From Kitasatospora sp. NBC_01266 (GTDB lineage Bacteria; Actinomycetota; Actinomycetes; Streptomycetales; Streptomycetaceae), in NCBI RefSeq assembly GCF_036242395.1, contig NZ_CP108458.1, positions 6,944,001 through 7,008,000 of the forward strand: a stretch of DNA of 64,000 nucleotides. The letters are read 5' to 3'. The translations under genes and the position numbers were made by a program. The notes under the pieces are model-generated. The model was not told where the DNA came from. It searched no databases and worked only from the letters and a program-made list of their open reading frames with translations. Shown piece after piece: positions 42,096 to 51,866 of the stretch (position 1 is the stretch's first letter; each line of letters starts with the position of its first letter).

Positions 42096-42099
<4 letters not shown>
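40636..42099 (-). CDS. Sensor histidine kinase
   Basis: A 487-residue membrane kinase: N-terminal TM (7-30), extracytoplasmic sensor (~31-158), second TM (~160-180), HAMP, phospho-acceptor His253 in SAAASHELRTPLMG, and HATPase with CDNLLLNAAVHG (N box), VDDQGPGIP (G1) and GSGLGLTLV (G2). It is coupled to the response regulator by ATGA overlap. The downstream exported pair (40099-40512, 39836-40102) may belong to the same circuit. Confidence 0.92.
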
Positions 42100-42806
<707 letters not shown>

Positions 42807-43081
42807 CGGCGCTCCTCACTCGCTCCGCACCCGTTCCGCACCCGTTCCGCACGGCTGATCGTCGCAGGCCACGGTCGCACGCGTCGATGAGAGTTCTCTC
42901 ATGTACGGACCGATGCCATGACCCGGCGGTGACCGGGTAGCCGACGGAGGTGAGCGCAGAGAGCGCCGATCCCGGGTCGGCAACCGCGGGAGGGTCGGTG
43001 CGCGTCTCCACCGGCAGGTCACCGCGTGGGCCGGGTGACCGGGGCGGTGCTTAGCAGTGTGGAAGAGAGGGGCACAGGGAC

Positions 43082-43348
43082 ATGGGAATCGTCGGTTGGA
43101 TCTTGCTGGGTCTGCTGGCCGGGGGCATCGCCAAGCTGCTGCTGCCCGGGCGCGACCCGGGCGGCTTCATCATCACCACGCTGATCGGCGTGGCCGGCTC
43201 GTTCGTCGGCGGCTGGCTGTCGGTGCACTTCCTGCACCGGCCGGTGCCCAAGCACTTCTTCGACCTCGCGACCTGGGGCTCGGCCATCGTGGGCTCGCTG
43301 GTGCTGCTGATCATCTACCGGCTGCTGTTCGGCAACTCCCGCCGCTGA
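43082..43348 (+). CDS. GlsB/YeaQ/YmgE-family stress membrane protein
   Basis: An 88-residue protein with two to three helices, GWILLGLLAGGIAKLLLPGRDPGGFIITTLIGVAGSFVGGWL, the transglycosylase-associated family pattern. Function in stress is not known precisely. Gene is divergent from the response regulator (275-nt gap). Confidence 0.88.
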   Translation: MGIVGWILLGLLAGGIAKLLLPGRDPGGFIITTLIGVAGSFVGGWLSVHFLHRPVPKHFFDLATWGSAIVGSLVLLIIYRLLFGNSRR

Positions 43349-43415
43349 CCGCCCCCGGCCGTTCAGCTGTTCAGCTGCGCGACCCACCCCGGCAGCGCCT
43401 GCCGGACAGCCCGAA

Positions 43416-43440
43416 GGGCCGTGGCACTCGGCCACGGCCC
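43416..43440. terminator. Terminator hairpin between GlsB-type and sedolisin genes
   Basis: Stem gggccgtggc / gccacggccc with loop ACTCG, between the two convergent genes. Confidence 0.75.
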
Positions 43441-43477
43441 TCGGGTTGCTCAGTGAGCGGAGACTACTGACGTTGCG

Positions 43478-45490
43478 TCAGCTGGCGTTCAGCGCCGTGT
43501 CGTCGACCACGAAGCTGGTCTGCGCGGAGGAGGAGTTCTCCACGCCGCTGAACTTCAGGGTGACGCTCTTGCCGGCGTAGGAGTTGAGGTTGAACGACTC
43601 CTGCGTGTAGCCGGTGTTGGCGTTCAGGTTGCTGTAGGTGGCCAGCGTGGTGCCGTTGGCGGTCACGGTCAGCTTGTCCTGGGCGGTGCTGCCGGTCTTG
43701 GCGGTGTCGATGTGCAGCCAGAAGCTGAAGTTCGCCGAGCAGTTGGCCGGGACGGTGACGGTCTGCGACAGGGTGTCGGTGTGGGCGGCGCCGTAGCCGT
43801 CCAGCCAGGCGTCGTAGCTGCCCGAGTGCGCGGGCTCGTCGGTCGTGTCGCTGTTGATGACACCCGCGGTCGCGGTCCACGGCGAGGCGCTACCGGTCTC
43901 GAAGCCGGGGTTGCCGAGCAGCTGGCCGCCGCCGGTGCAGGTGCCGCCCGAGCCGCTGACGGTCCAGGTGAAGCTCGCCGAACCGGTGGCGCCGGTGGCG
44001 TCCTTGGCGGTGACGGTCACGTTGTAGGTGCCGGCGGTGCTGGCGGTGCCGGAGATCAGGCCCGAGGAGCTGATCGACAGACCGGTCGGCAGGCCGCTGG
44101 CCGAGTAGCTCAGGGTCTGGCCCGAGGCCGAGTCAGAGCCCTTGACCTGCAGGCTGACCGCGCTGCCCGAGGCGGTGGTCTGGTTGCCCGGGCTGGTCAC
44201 CGTGACGGTGTTGCCACCGGTGCTGCCGCCCGCGGTGAACGCCGCCAGGCCGTTGGGGGTGCCCCAGCCGGTCGGGCCGTCGTAGCCGGTGCCCGCGGTG
44301 CAGAGGTAGGTCGGCGAGCAGGTGCCGTTGCTGCCGCTGGTCACGTCGTTCAGCGAGGAGGTGTGGGCGTACGGGTAGGACGACGGGTAGTCGCTGGCCC
44401 CGGGGGTGCCGGCGTCGGCGTAGACGCTGGCGATGATCGGCGAGGAGGCGCTGGTGCCGCCGTACACGTCCCAGCCCGTGCCGCCGTAGGTCTGGTAGAC
44501 CGCGACGCCGGTGGCCGGGTCGGCGACCGCGGAGACGTCGGCGACGGTGCGGTTGCCGCAGCCGCTGTCGGTCTGCCAGGTGGGCTTGGGGTCGTAGGCC
44601 GAGCAGCCGGAACCGGTGCCCTCGGTGCTGCTGGTGTTCCAGACCGACTCGGTCCAGCCGCGCGTGTTGGAGGCCTTGCTCAGCGAGGTGCCGCCGACCG
44701 CCGTGACGTACTGCGAGGAGGCCGGGTACTCGGCGCCGTAACCACCGTCACCGGCGGAGACCGTGATGGCCACGCCCGGGTGGTTGAAGTACTGGGTGTC
44801 CGAGGAGGTGTCGGTGGAGTCCTCGGAGCCGCCGTAGCTGTTGGAGACGAACTTCGCGCCCTGCGACACGGCCTGGTTGACCGCGGTGCCCAGGTCGCTC
44901 ATGTTCGCCGAGGTCGCCTCGACCAGGATGATGTGCGCGTTGGGCGCCACGGCCGAGACCATGTCCAGGTCCAGCGAGATCTCGCCCGCCCAACCGGTGT
45001 CGCCGGTCGGGTAGTTGGTGCTGCCGTCCTCGGCGATCTTCTTGAAGCAGCCGTTCGCGGTGGTGCAGGCCGGCAGGCCGAACTGGGAGCGGTAGACGCC
45101 CATGTCCGACTCGGCGTTCGGGTCGTCCTGCGCGTCGACGATCGCGATGGTCTGCCCGCTGCCGCCGTTGGCCGGCAGGCTGTACGCGCTCTGCAGGTCG
45201 CTGGGGCCGTAGCCGGACGGGGTCGCGTTCGGGGAGACCGCGTGCAGGGCGAAGGCGTGCGGCTGCACCACGTTGGTGCGGGCCAGCGCCAGACAGGCCA
45301 TCTGGCCCGGGTGCGTCGGGGCGGCGCACAGGTGCTTGACGGCGACCTGGGCGTTGGCGGTGCTCTGCGCGTCGGCCGCGTGGGCGGTCGGGGCGAGCAG
45401 GCCCAGGGCGGCGAGTGCCGTGGTGGGCAGGACGGCGGTCAGCGCGCGCAGCTTGCGCTGGCGTGGACCGGCCGAGGTGTGGGTGCGCAA
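43478..45490 (-). CDS. Secreted sedolisin (S53) peptidase with Ig-like and carbohydrate-binding domains
   Basis: A 670-residue protein: signal peptide (20-48), S53 catalytic domain with Glu/Asp of GWAGEISLDLDMVSAVAP and catalytic Ser in VYGGTSASSPI, then an Ig-like (He_PIG) domain (NTVTVTSPGNQTT...) and a C-terminal beta-domain (LLGNPGFETGSASPW...). It is an acid-active protease outside the cell. The frame extends to 45733, but the upstream part is a Pro-rich shadow; TTG 45490 has GGAGGG seven bases upstream and directly precedes the signal peptide. Confidence 0.88.
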   Translation of the reverse strand: MRTHTSAGPRQRKLRALTAVLPTTALAALGLLAPTAHAADAQSTANAQVAVKHLCAAPTHPGQMACLALARTNVVQPHAFALHAVSPNATPSGYGPSDLQSAYSLPANGGSGQTIAIVDAQDDPNAESDMGVYRSQFGLPACTTANGCFKKIAEDGSTNYPTGDTGWAGEISLDLDMVSAVAPNAHIILVEATSANMSDLGTAVNQAVSQGAKFVSNSYGGSEDSTDTSSDTQYFNHPGVAITVSAGDGGYGAEYPASSQYVTAVGGTSLSKASNTRGWTESVWNTSSTEGTGSGCSAYDPKPTWQTDSGCGNRTVADVSAVADPATGVAVYQTYGGTGWDVYGGTSASSPIIASVYADAGTPGASDYPSSYPYAHTSSLNDVTSGSNGTCSPTYLCTAGTGYDGPTGWGTPNGLAAFTAGGSTGGNTVTVTSPGNQTTASGSAVSLQVKGSDSASGQTLSYSASGLPTGLSISSSGLISGTASTAGTYNVTVTAKDATGATGSASFTWTVSGSGGTCTGGGQLLGNPGFETGSASPWTATAGVINSDTTDEPAHSGSYDAWLDGYGAAHTDTLSQTVTVPANCSANFSFWLHIDTAKTGSTAQDKLTVTANGTTLATYSNLNANTGYTQESFNLNSYAGKSVTLKFSGVENSSSAQTSFVVDDTALNAS

Positions 45491-46099
45491 GGTCGAACCC
45501 TCCGTGGGGGTCGGGGCCGCGCCTGGTCGGCCTGGGGTACGGCCGGGGCCGGGGCGGGCCCGTGCTGGTGGATCTCGGCACGTGCGGACGGCCCGGCGGC
45601 TGGTGGCCGCAGGCCGGACGCACCGCTCGCGGGCGCATGCCGTGAGCGGTGCGGGCAGTGGGGGCGGTGCGGATGGCACGGGCGGTGCGGATGGCACGGG
45701 CGGTGCGGTGGTGCGGGCGGTGCCGAACGGCACAGCCGGCGAGTCGCGCGCGGTACTGCTGAGGCGCTGATCAATACGGCGTGACGGGCCCGCCTGTCGG
45801 GGGGCCGCGCACGCGGGTGGGGGAGCGAGCGCGCGGACTCGGGGCAGACACTGGCACGTTCATGACATCCGAGAGGATGTCAAGTCCATGACAGCGAAAG
45901 GCCCCACACCTGGCCGCAGTGTGGTGCGGGCCGGTGTGGGGCTGACGCTAGTGGGCGTTGCTGACAGGCGGCAAGGCGCCGGAGCGATCCTTTACCTGGA
46001 TGAAATGCTCAACCGGGTTGGCCAGTGGGTTTTATCCAGGGCAAACCGGTCGTTCCTCGGGTTGACGAACCGTCAGTACTGCGTTACCTGTGCCGCCGG
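45491..46099. other. Intergenic region with short tandem repeats and dyads
   Basis: 609 bp. It holds 18-bp tandem units GGGCGGTGCGGATGGCAC (45662-45697, third copy degenerate), a dyad GACATCC-gaga-GGATGTC (45864-45881), ccccacacc/ggtgtgggg arms (45903-45942) and a dyad TGACG-aac-CGTCA at 46063. No convincing gene; the promoter of the sedolisin gene must lie here. Confidence 0.5.
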
Positions 46100-46729
46100 T
46101 CACTTCTTCGCGGGGCGGGGCGCGGGCTCGCCGTTGCCCCACTTGCCGCGCAGACCCGCATGCAGCAGGGACCAGAGCGACTCGAAGTCGGCGATCGCGC
46201 GGCGCTCGTCGGCCCACTCGCCGGCGTGCCCCGGGTCGTGGAAGTGCGCGGTGGCCTGGAACACCGAGCGGGCTGTGGGCGCGACCGGGACAGCGCTGAA
46301 CTCACCCTGCCAGATGCCGTCCTGGATGATATGTGCGAGCTGTGCGGTGAGCGTGTCCAGGTGCCCGTCCACGGTGTGGCTGTTCTCGCCGACCAGGACG
46401 AGGTAGGTGGCGAAGAGCTCCGGGTCGTCCAGCGCCTTCTTGCGCTTGGCCGCGAAGAGGGTGGCCAGCCAGCGGTGCAGCCGCTCGCCGGCCGAGCCGG
46501 TCTCCACGGTGATCGCCTGCAGACTCTCGTGCTCCTGGTCCAGCCAGCGCTGGGTGACCGCCTCGCGCAGCGCGGCCTTGCTGGGGAAGTGCCGGTAGAC
46601 GCTGCCGTGGCTGACCCCGAGGGTGCGCGCGATGTCCACCACGGTGGCCTTGGCCGGGCCGAACCGCCGCAGCACGTCCTCGGCAGCGCTGAGGATCTGC
46701 TCGGGGGTGAGGGTGGTGTCGCTGGTCAC
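46100..46729 (-). CDS. TetR family regulator
   Basis: A 209-residue protein with HTH helices (ILSAAEDVLRRFGPAKATVVDIARTLGVSHGSVYRHFPSKAAL, split) and a TetR_C_11-type C-terminus. GTG 46729. It follows the aldo/keto reductase gene on the same strand (122 nt gap) and probably controls it through the operator at 47951. Confidence 0.87.
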   Translation of the reverse strand: MTSDTTLTPEQILSAAEDVLRRFGPAKATVVDIARTLGVSHGSVYRHFPSKAALREAVTQRWLDQEHESLQAITVETGSAGERLHRWLATLFAAKRKKALDDPELFATYLVLVGENSHTVDGHLDTLTAQLAHIIQDGIWQGEFSAVPVAPTARSVFQATAHFHDPGHAGEWADERRAIADFESLWSLLHAGLRGKWGNGEPAPRPAKK

Positions 46730-46851
46730 GGAGTGCTACGTCCTATCTGGTCCGGCGGGTGCCGCTGACGGCCGGCGGCCGACGGCGTGGGCTGTCGCGG
46801 GGCCCGCACGGCTCCCGGGGCGGTCGGCGCCCCGGGAGGCCGCTGCTCGAC

Positions 46852-47883
46852 TCAGTGCTCGCGGGGCGCGCTGTGCGCGCTCTGCTCGCTGTCGAGGTGG
46901 GCCATCTGTGCGGCAGCGTACCTCTCACCGGCGGCGGCACCGGCGGGCACGGCTGCCTCGATGGCCGCGAGGTCGGCGGCGTCGAGGTGCAGGTCGAGCG
47001 CGCCGAGCGCCTCACTGAGCCGCTCCCGGCGGCGGGCGCCGACCAGCGGCACGATGTCCTCGCCGCGCCCGGCGACCCAGGCGATCGCCACCTGGGCCAC
47101 GGTGGCGCCCTTGGCCTCGGCGATCGCGCGCAGCGCCTCGACCAGGCTGAGGTTGTGGGTCAGGTTCTCGCCCTGGAAGCGGGGGCTGAAGCCGCGGAAG
47201 TCGGTGCCGGCCAGCTCGCGCTGCGGCGTCCAGTGGCCGCCGAGCAGGCCGCGGGAGAGCACGCCGTAGGCGGTGACGCCGATGCCCAGCTCGCGGGCGA
47301 CGGGCAGCACCTCGGCCTCCGGGCCGCGGGAGAGCAGCGAGTACTCGATCTGCAGGTCGCTGATCGGGTGCACCGCGGTGGCCCGGCGCAGGGTGGCGGC
47401 GCCGACCTCGGAGAGGCCGATGTGGCGCACGTAGCCGGCCTTCACCAGGTCGGCGATGGCACCCACGGTCTCCTCGACCGGGACGTTCGGGTCGAGCCGG
47501 GCCGGGCGGTAGACGTCGATGTAGTCGGTGCGCAGGCGGCGCAGCGTGTAGGCGAGGGCGGTCTTGGTGCCGGCGGGGCTGGCGTCGTAGCCGAGCCAGG
47601 AGCCGTCCGGGCCGCGCTGGGCGCCGAACTTCACGCTGAGCTGGACGGACTCGCGGTCGCGGCCGCGCAGCGCGTCGTGGATCAGCAGTTCGTTGTGGCC
47701 CATGCCGTAGAAGTCGCCGGTGTCGATCAGGGTGACCCCGGCGTCCAGGGCGGCGTGGATGGTCGCGATGCTCTCGGCCTCGTCGGCCGGGCCGTAGAGG
47801 TCGGACATGCCCATCGCGCCCAGGCCGAGGGCGGAGGTGGTGGGGCCGGTGCGGCCGAGCTTGCGGGTGCTGATGGCGGTCAT
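46852..47883 (-). CDS. Aldo/keto reductase
   Basis: A 343-residue NADPH-dependent reductase: LGLGAMGMSDLYG, catalytic Asp/Tyr in LIDTGDFYGMGHNE, Lys in LSVKFGAQ, and the C-terminal cofactor region VPLVGARRRERL. ATG 47883 is chosen; the longer frame overlaps the likely operator. Natural substrate unknown. Confidence 0.9.
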   Translation of the reverse strand: MTAISTRKLGRTGPTTSALGLGAMGMSDLYGPADEAESIATIHAALDAGVTLIDTGDFYGMGHNELLIHDALRGRDRESVQLSVKFGAQRGPDGSWLGYDASPAGTKTALAYTLRRLRTDYIDVYRPARLDPNVPVEETVGAIADLVKAGYVRHIGLSEVGAATLRRATAVHPISDLQIEYSLLSRGPEAEVLPVARELGIGVTAYGVLSRGLLGGHWTPQRELAGTDFRGFSPRFQGENLTHNLSLVEALRAIAEAKGATVAQVAIAWVAGRGEDIVPLVGARRRERLSEALGALDLHLDAADLAAIEAAVPAGAAAGERYAAAQMAHLDSEQSAHSAPREH

Positions 47884-47950
47884 CTGGGGCTCCGTGGGGT
47901 GGTGCGGGGGGTCTGGCGGGTGCCTTCGATGACAACTTTGGCATGACGGC

Positions 47951-47972
47951 TGACAGATTTCAATAACTGTCA
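47951..47972 (-). promoter_or_regulatory. Palindromic operator TGACAG-N10-CTGTCA
   Basis: A perfect 6-bp dyad with a 10-bp AT-rich centre, inside a wider dyad (CGATGACA ... TGTCATCG, 47927-47975). It lies 68 bp upstream of the aldo/keto reductase start. The adjacent TetR regulator is the natural candidate binder. Confidence 0.55.
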
Positions 47973-48154
47973 TCGGTCATCTGTTCTCCGGCCTCGGCCA
48001 CCCTCCCGCCCGACGCGCTCAACTGTCATCCCGTGCACGATCCTTGACGGTCAGTCATTGCAACCCTACTGTGTGATTTTGCTCAGTTGCGTTTGCTTTG
48101 CCGCGCCCTTCGCGCACAATCCCCCACGGCGAACCACGGGAGGACTGCACCCAG

Positions 48155-50749
48155 ATGCGAACCGACCCCCGAACTCCGAGTTCCCGAAGCTCCCGAACGC
48201 CCCGCTCCCGAACGCCCCGCTCCCGAACACCGCGCCACCGCACCCCCCGCCCCCGTGGCGTCGCCCCGGTCACCCTGGCCGTCCTCGCGCTCTGCCTGGC
48301 CCTGCTCACCAGCCGCGCCCAGGCCGCGCCCACCCCCACGGCCGCGGCCACCCCGACCCCCACCCGCGCCGCCGCCCCCGCGAGCCCCCGCGCCGCCGCC
48401 CCCGCCGCGATCGCCCCCACCGCCGTCACCGTCGACGGCACCTCACCCGGCCGCACCTTCGACGGCGTCGGCGCGATCAGCGGCGGCGGCGGCAACTCGC
48501 GCCTGCTGGTCGACTACCCCGAACCGCAGCGCAGCCAGATCCTCGACGACCTCTTCACCCCCGGCCAGGGCGCCGCGCTGCAGATCCTCAAGGTGGAGAT
48601 CGGCGGCGACACCAACTCCACCGACGGCGCCGAGTCCTCCATCGAGCACACCCGGGGCACCATCGACTGCGACAACGGCTACGAGTGGTGGCTGATGGAG
48701 CAGGCCAAGGCCCGCAACCCGGGGATCAAGCTCTACGCCCTCTCCTGGGGCGCTCCCGGCTGGATCGGCAACGGCAACTTCTGGTCCCAGGACATGATCG
48801 ACTACCTGGTCTCCTGGCTCGGCTGCGCCAAGCAGCACAACCTGACCATCGACTACCTCGGCGGCTGGAACGAGCGCGGCTACAACGCCGCCTGGTACGA
48901 GAACCTGCACGCCACCCTCGCCGCCAAGGGCTTCGGCTCCACCAAGGTGGTCGGCGCCGACGACACCTGGGCGATCGCCACCGCGATGCGCACCGACTCC
49001 GCGCTGGACAACGCCGTCGACATCGTCGGCACCCACTACCCCTGCGGCTACATGTCGGCGATGACCAGCTGCAGCAGCACGCCCGACGCGCTGGCCACCG
49101 GCAAGCAGCTGTGGGCCAGCGAGAACGGCTCCGAGGACGCCGACACCGGCGCCGCCCCGATCGCCCGCGGGCTCAACCGCGGCTACCTGGACGCCAAGCT
49201 GACCGCCTTCATCAACTGGCCGCTGGTCGCGGGCATCTACCCCAACCTCGGGTTCAACACGATGGGCCTGGTCACGGCCAACCAGCCGTGGTCCGGCGCC
49301 TACGCGGTCGGCAGCAGCACCTGGGCCATCGCGCAGACCACCCAGTTCACCGCCCCCGGCTGGCAGTACCTGGACACCGCCTCCGGCTACCTGGCCGGCA
49401 ACCGGGCCAACGGCAGCTACGTCAGCTACGCCTCGCCCGACCGCGGCGCCTGGAGCACCGTCTTCGAGACGATGGACGCCACCGGCCCGCAGGACGTGAC
49501 CCTCCAGGTCGCCGGCGGCCTGCCCGGCGGTGCGCTGCACGTCTGGTCCACCGACCTGTCCTCCGGCGCCGCTACCGCCCACCTGGTCCCGGGCCCGGAC
49601 CTGACCCCCGGCGCCGACGGCAGCTACCGGCTGACCCTGCAGCCCGGCCAGATCTACACCGTGACCACCACCACCGGCCAGGGCGCCAGCACCGCCACCT
49701 CCCCGCAGCGCGGCCTGCTCGCGCTGCCCTACCAGGACAGCCTGGCCGGTACCGGCACCGGTCAGGAGGCCCGCTACTTCAGCACCATGAACGGCGCCTT
49801 CGAGACCGAGCCCTGCGCCGGCGGCCGCCCCGGGAACTGCCTGCGCCAGCAGGCCCCGACCACCCCGATCCGGTGGACCGACGAGACCGCCGACCAGCCG
49901 TACGCCACCATGGGCGACCTGAGCTGGACCAACTACACGGTCAGCACCGACGCGCTGCTCGAGCAGTCCGGCACCGCCGAACTGCTCGGCCGGGTCGGCA
50001 CCCAGGGCCGCAACAACAACGGCCTGAACGCCTACAACCTGCGGGTCGGCGACAACGGCGCCTGGACGATCCTCAAGGACGGCCAGGGCTGGACCTTCAC
50101 CACCCTCGCCTCCGGGACCGTCCCCGCACTGGGCCTGAACACCTGGCACCACCTGGCGCTGAGCTTCCAGGGCAGCACCATCACCGCGACGCTCGACGGC
50201 AGCACGCTGGCCACCGTCACCGACAGCAGCTACGGCGCCGGCCAGATCGCGCTGGGCACCGGCGGCTACTACAACGCCCAGTTCAGCAACCTGTCCATCA
50301 CCCCGGGCAGCAGCACCCCGCTGGACGGCACCTACCAGCTGGTCAACGGCAACAGCGGCCAGCTGCTGGACGCCGCCAACCAGGGCACCGCCGACGGCAC
50401 CCCGGTCATCCAGTGGCCGGGCAACGGCGGTACCAACCAGCAGTGGCGGCTGACCAGCACCGGCGACGGCTACTACACCGTCACCGGCGTGGCCAGCGGC
50501 AAGGCGCTCGACGTGCCGAACGTCAGCCCGATGCCCGGTACCCAGCTCGACCTCTGGACGCCGAACGGCGGGACCAACCAGCAGTGGCTGGTGGTCCCGG
50601 CGGGCAACGGCGGATACACGCTGGAGTCGCGCTCGGACGGCGATCTCGCCGACATCGACGGGGCGTCGCTGCTGATGGGCGCCCAGGCGATCCAGTGGCC
50701 GCCGAACGGCGGTGCCAACCAGAGCTGGCAGCTGGTCAAGGTCGGCTGA
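48155..50749 (+). CDS. Secreted GH59 galactocerebrosidase-like glycosidase with LamG-like and ricin-type domains
   Basis: An 864-residue protein. A long basic N-terminus (about 40 residues; SRTPRSRTPRSRTPR repeats) precedes the signal peptide (TLAVLALCLALLTSRAQA). The GH59 domain has FDGVGAISGGGGNSRLLVDYP, VEIGGDTNSTDGAESS, acid/base Glu in LGGWNERGYN and nucleophile Glu in LWASENGSED. A LamG-like domain (~560-720) and a C-terminal ricin-B (QxW) domain follow (GGTNQQWRL, GGTNQQWLV, GGANQSWQL). ATG 48155 has GGAGG upstream. Confidence 0.88.
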   Translation: MRTDPRTPSSRSSRTPRSRTPRSRTPRHRTPRPRGVAPVTLAVLALCLALLTSRAQAAPTPTAAATPTPTRAAAPASPRAAAPAAIAPTAVTVDGTSPGRTFDGVGAISGGGGNSRLLVDYPEPQRSQILDDLFTPGQGAALQILKVEIGGDTNSTDGAESSIEHTRGTIDCDNGYEWWLMEQAKARNPGIKLYALSWGAPGWIGNGNFWSQDMIDYLVSWLGCAKQHNLTIDYLGGWNERGYNAAWYENLHATLAAKGFGSTKVVGADDTWAIATAMRTDSALDNAVDIVGTHYPCGYMSAMTSCSSTPDALATGKQLWASENGSEDADTGAAPIARGLNRGYLDAKLTAFINWPLVAGIYPNLGFNTMGLVTANQPWSGAYAVGSSTWAIAQTTQFTAPGWQYLDTASGYLAGNRANGSYVSYASPDRGAWSTVFETMDATGPQDVTLQVAGGLPGGALHVWSTDLSSGAATAHLVPGPDLTPGADGSYRLTLQPGQIYTVTTTTGQGASTATSPQRGLLALPYQDSLAGTGTGQEARYFSTMNGAFETEPCAGGRPGNCLRQQAPTTPIRWTDETADQPYATMGDLSWTNYTVSTDALLEQSGTAELLGRVGTQGRNNNGLNAYNLRVGDNGAWTILKDGQGWTFTTLASGTVPALGLNTWHHLALSFQGSTITATLDGSTLATVTDSSYGAGQIALGTGGYYNAQFSNLSITPGSSTPLDGTYQLVNGNSGQLLDAANQGTADGTPVIQWPGNGGTNQQWRLTSTGDGYYTVTGVASGKALDVPNVSPMPGTQLDLWTPNGGTNQQWLVVPAGNGGYTLESRSDGDLADIDGASLLMGAQAIQWPPNGGANQSWQLVKVG

Positions 50750-50752
50750 CCA

Positions 50753-50788
50753 GGTGTCGGGGCGGGCCGGCCGGCCCGCCCCGACACC
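50753..50788. terminator. Perfect palindromic terminator
   Basis: An uninterrupted 18-bp dyad (ggtgtcggggcgggccgg / mirror) between the convergent GH59 and GNAT genes. Confidence 0.85.
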
Positions 50789-50819
50789 CGGGCGGCCCCC
50801 GGTCCTGGGCCGGGCGCGC

Positions 50820-51122
50820 TCAGTCGCGGACGCTGCTCCGGTTCTCGTACGCGAGGTCCTGGTAGTCGGGGTGGCGCTCCATCCAGCCGTGGATGAACGG
50901 GCAGGTCGCCAGCACGCCCAGCCCGCGCCGGCGCGCGTCGTCCAGCGCCGTCCGGGCCAGCGTGCCGCCCACCCCCTGCCCCTCGAAGGCCGGGTCGACC
51001 ACGGTGTGCGGGTAGACCACCAGGCTGTCGGTGCGGATGTACTCGGCGAAGCCCGCCGCCACGCCGTCCACCTGCGCCTCGAAGCGGTTCGCCGACGGGT
51101 TGTCACGCACGGTCACGGTCAT
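50820..51122 (-). CDS. GCN5-related acetyltransferase, short YidJ/COG2388 type
   Basis: A 100-residue single-domain GNAT: VVYPHTVVDPAFEGQGVGGTLARTALDDARRRGLGVLATCPFIHGWMERHP, with the acetyl-CoA loop GQGVGG. Such small GNATs usually have unknown acceptors. ATG 51122. Confidence 0.88.
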   Translation of the reverse strand: MTVTVRDNPSANRFEAQVDGVAAGFAEYIRTDSLVVYPHTVVDPAFEGQGVGGTLARTALDDARRRGLGVLATCPFIHGWMERHPDYQDLAYENRSSVRD

Positions 51123-51614
51123 TCGAAGATCTCCCGGTGCTGCTCGGCTGCTCTGCTGACGGTTGCTCAGCGCTGCCCATCATCGGTGATCCACCGCCGC
51201 CGGGTCCGCCCTGACGCCTGCCGAGGCACCCGGCCGCGCCCGGGGCCGGGGCGGCCGTCACCCATCCGGCGTGGATCGGTGCGGCAAGGGCGATTCGCCA
51301 TGCTGAAGCGTCGCGGCGGGTCCATCGTGGAGGGGTGGGCGCGATCCGGTGACCGCGCCCGCTCCGGCCGGTCCGGGTCCGAGCGCCGCGACGTGCCAAC
51401 AGCCGCGCCCCGATACCCCGCCAGCAACCTCTGGCGAGCCCGCGCACGCCCCCGGTCCGGTCCGCGGCATGGGCCACCTCGCCGGAAACCGACGCGTTCT
51501 TCTAGGCTCACTTCGGCTTCCCCTGCCACGGTGTCACCCACGCCGCAACCTGGAGGCCGCTGCCCACGGGGGTCCCGGTCGCACCGGGACCGCCGGATCG
51601 AGCGAGGAGGACGT
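51123..51614. other. Intergenic region, mostly featureless
   Basis: 492 bp. A TAGGCT -10-like word at about 51504 may belong to the promoter of the 51615 gene. No other gene seen. Confidence 0.4.
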
Positions 51615-51866
51615 ATGTCGAGCAGTCGTTCCATCGCACCACACACCCTTCGGCCACCCGCCGTCGTACCGCAGGCGAACCGCCGGCCGGCGGCCGGCCC
51701 AGGCCCGGTGGGCCACCGGCGAGCGATGGGGTGTCGCCCGGTCGCCGCCCCGGTCTGCTGTCCGCCGGCCGCCGGTCGGGCCCGGGCCGTCACGGTCGGC
51801 CACGGCGGCCGACCGGTGGCGCCCGGTGCGCTGAGTACGGGATGCCGCCGCGGAGGTGTTCGGTGA
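51615..51866 (+). CDS. Small Arg/Pro-rich protein coupled to the M20 peptidase
   Basis: An 83-codon frame starting at ATG 51615 with a very strong ribosome site (GAGGAGG, 4-5 nt away) and ending with a GTGA overlap into the M20 gene. The product is Arg/Pro/Gly-rich (VPQANRRPAAGPGPV), with no known domain. Either a real small protein or a translated leader that couples ribosomes to the peptidase gene. Confidence 0.55.
   Translation: MSSSRSIAPHTLRPPAVVPQANRRPAAGPGPVGHRRAMGCRPVAAPVCCPPAAGRARAVTVGHGGRPVAPGALSTGCRRGGVR

Noticed and set aside
45888..46406. 172-codon frame at the sedolisin/TetR gap
   Set aside because: No ribosome site, no family pattern and it overlaps the TetR gene in antisense.
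48443..51106. Very long minus-strand open frame opposite GH59
   Set aside because: Also a GC-bias shadow; the plus-strand enzyme has clear catalytic motifs and a signal peptide.
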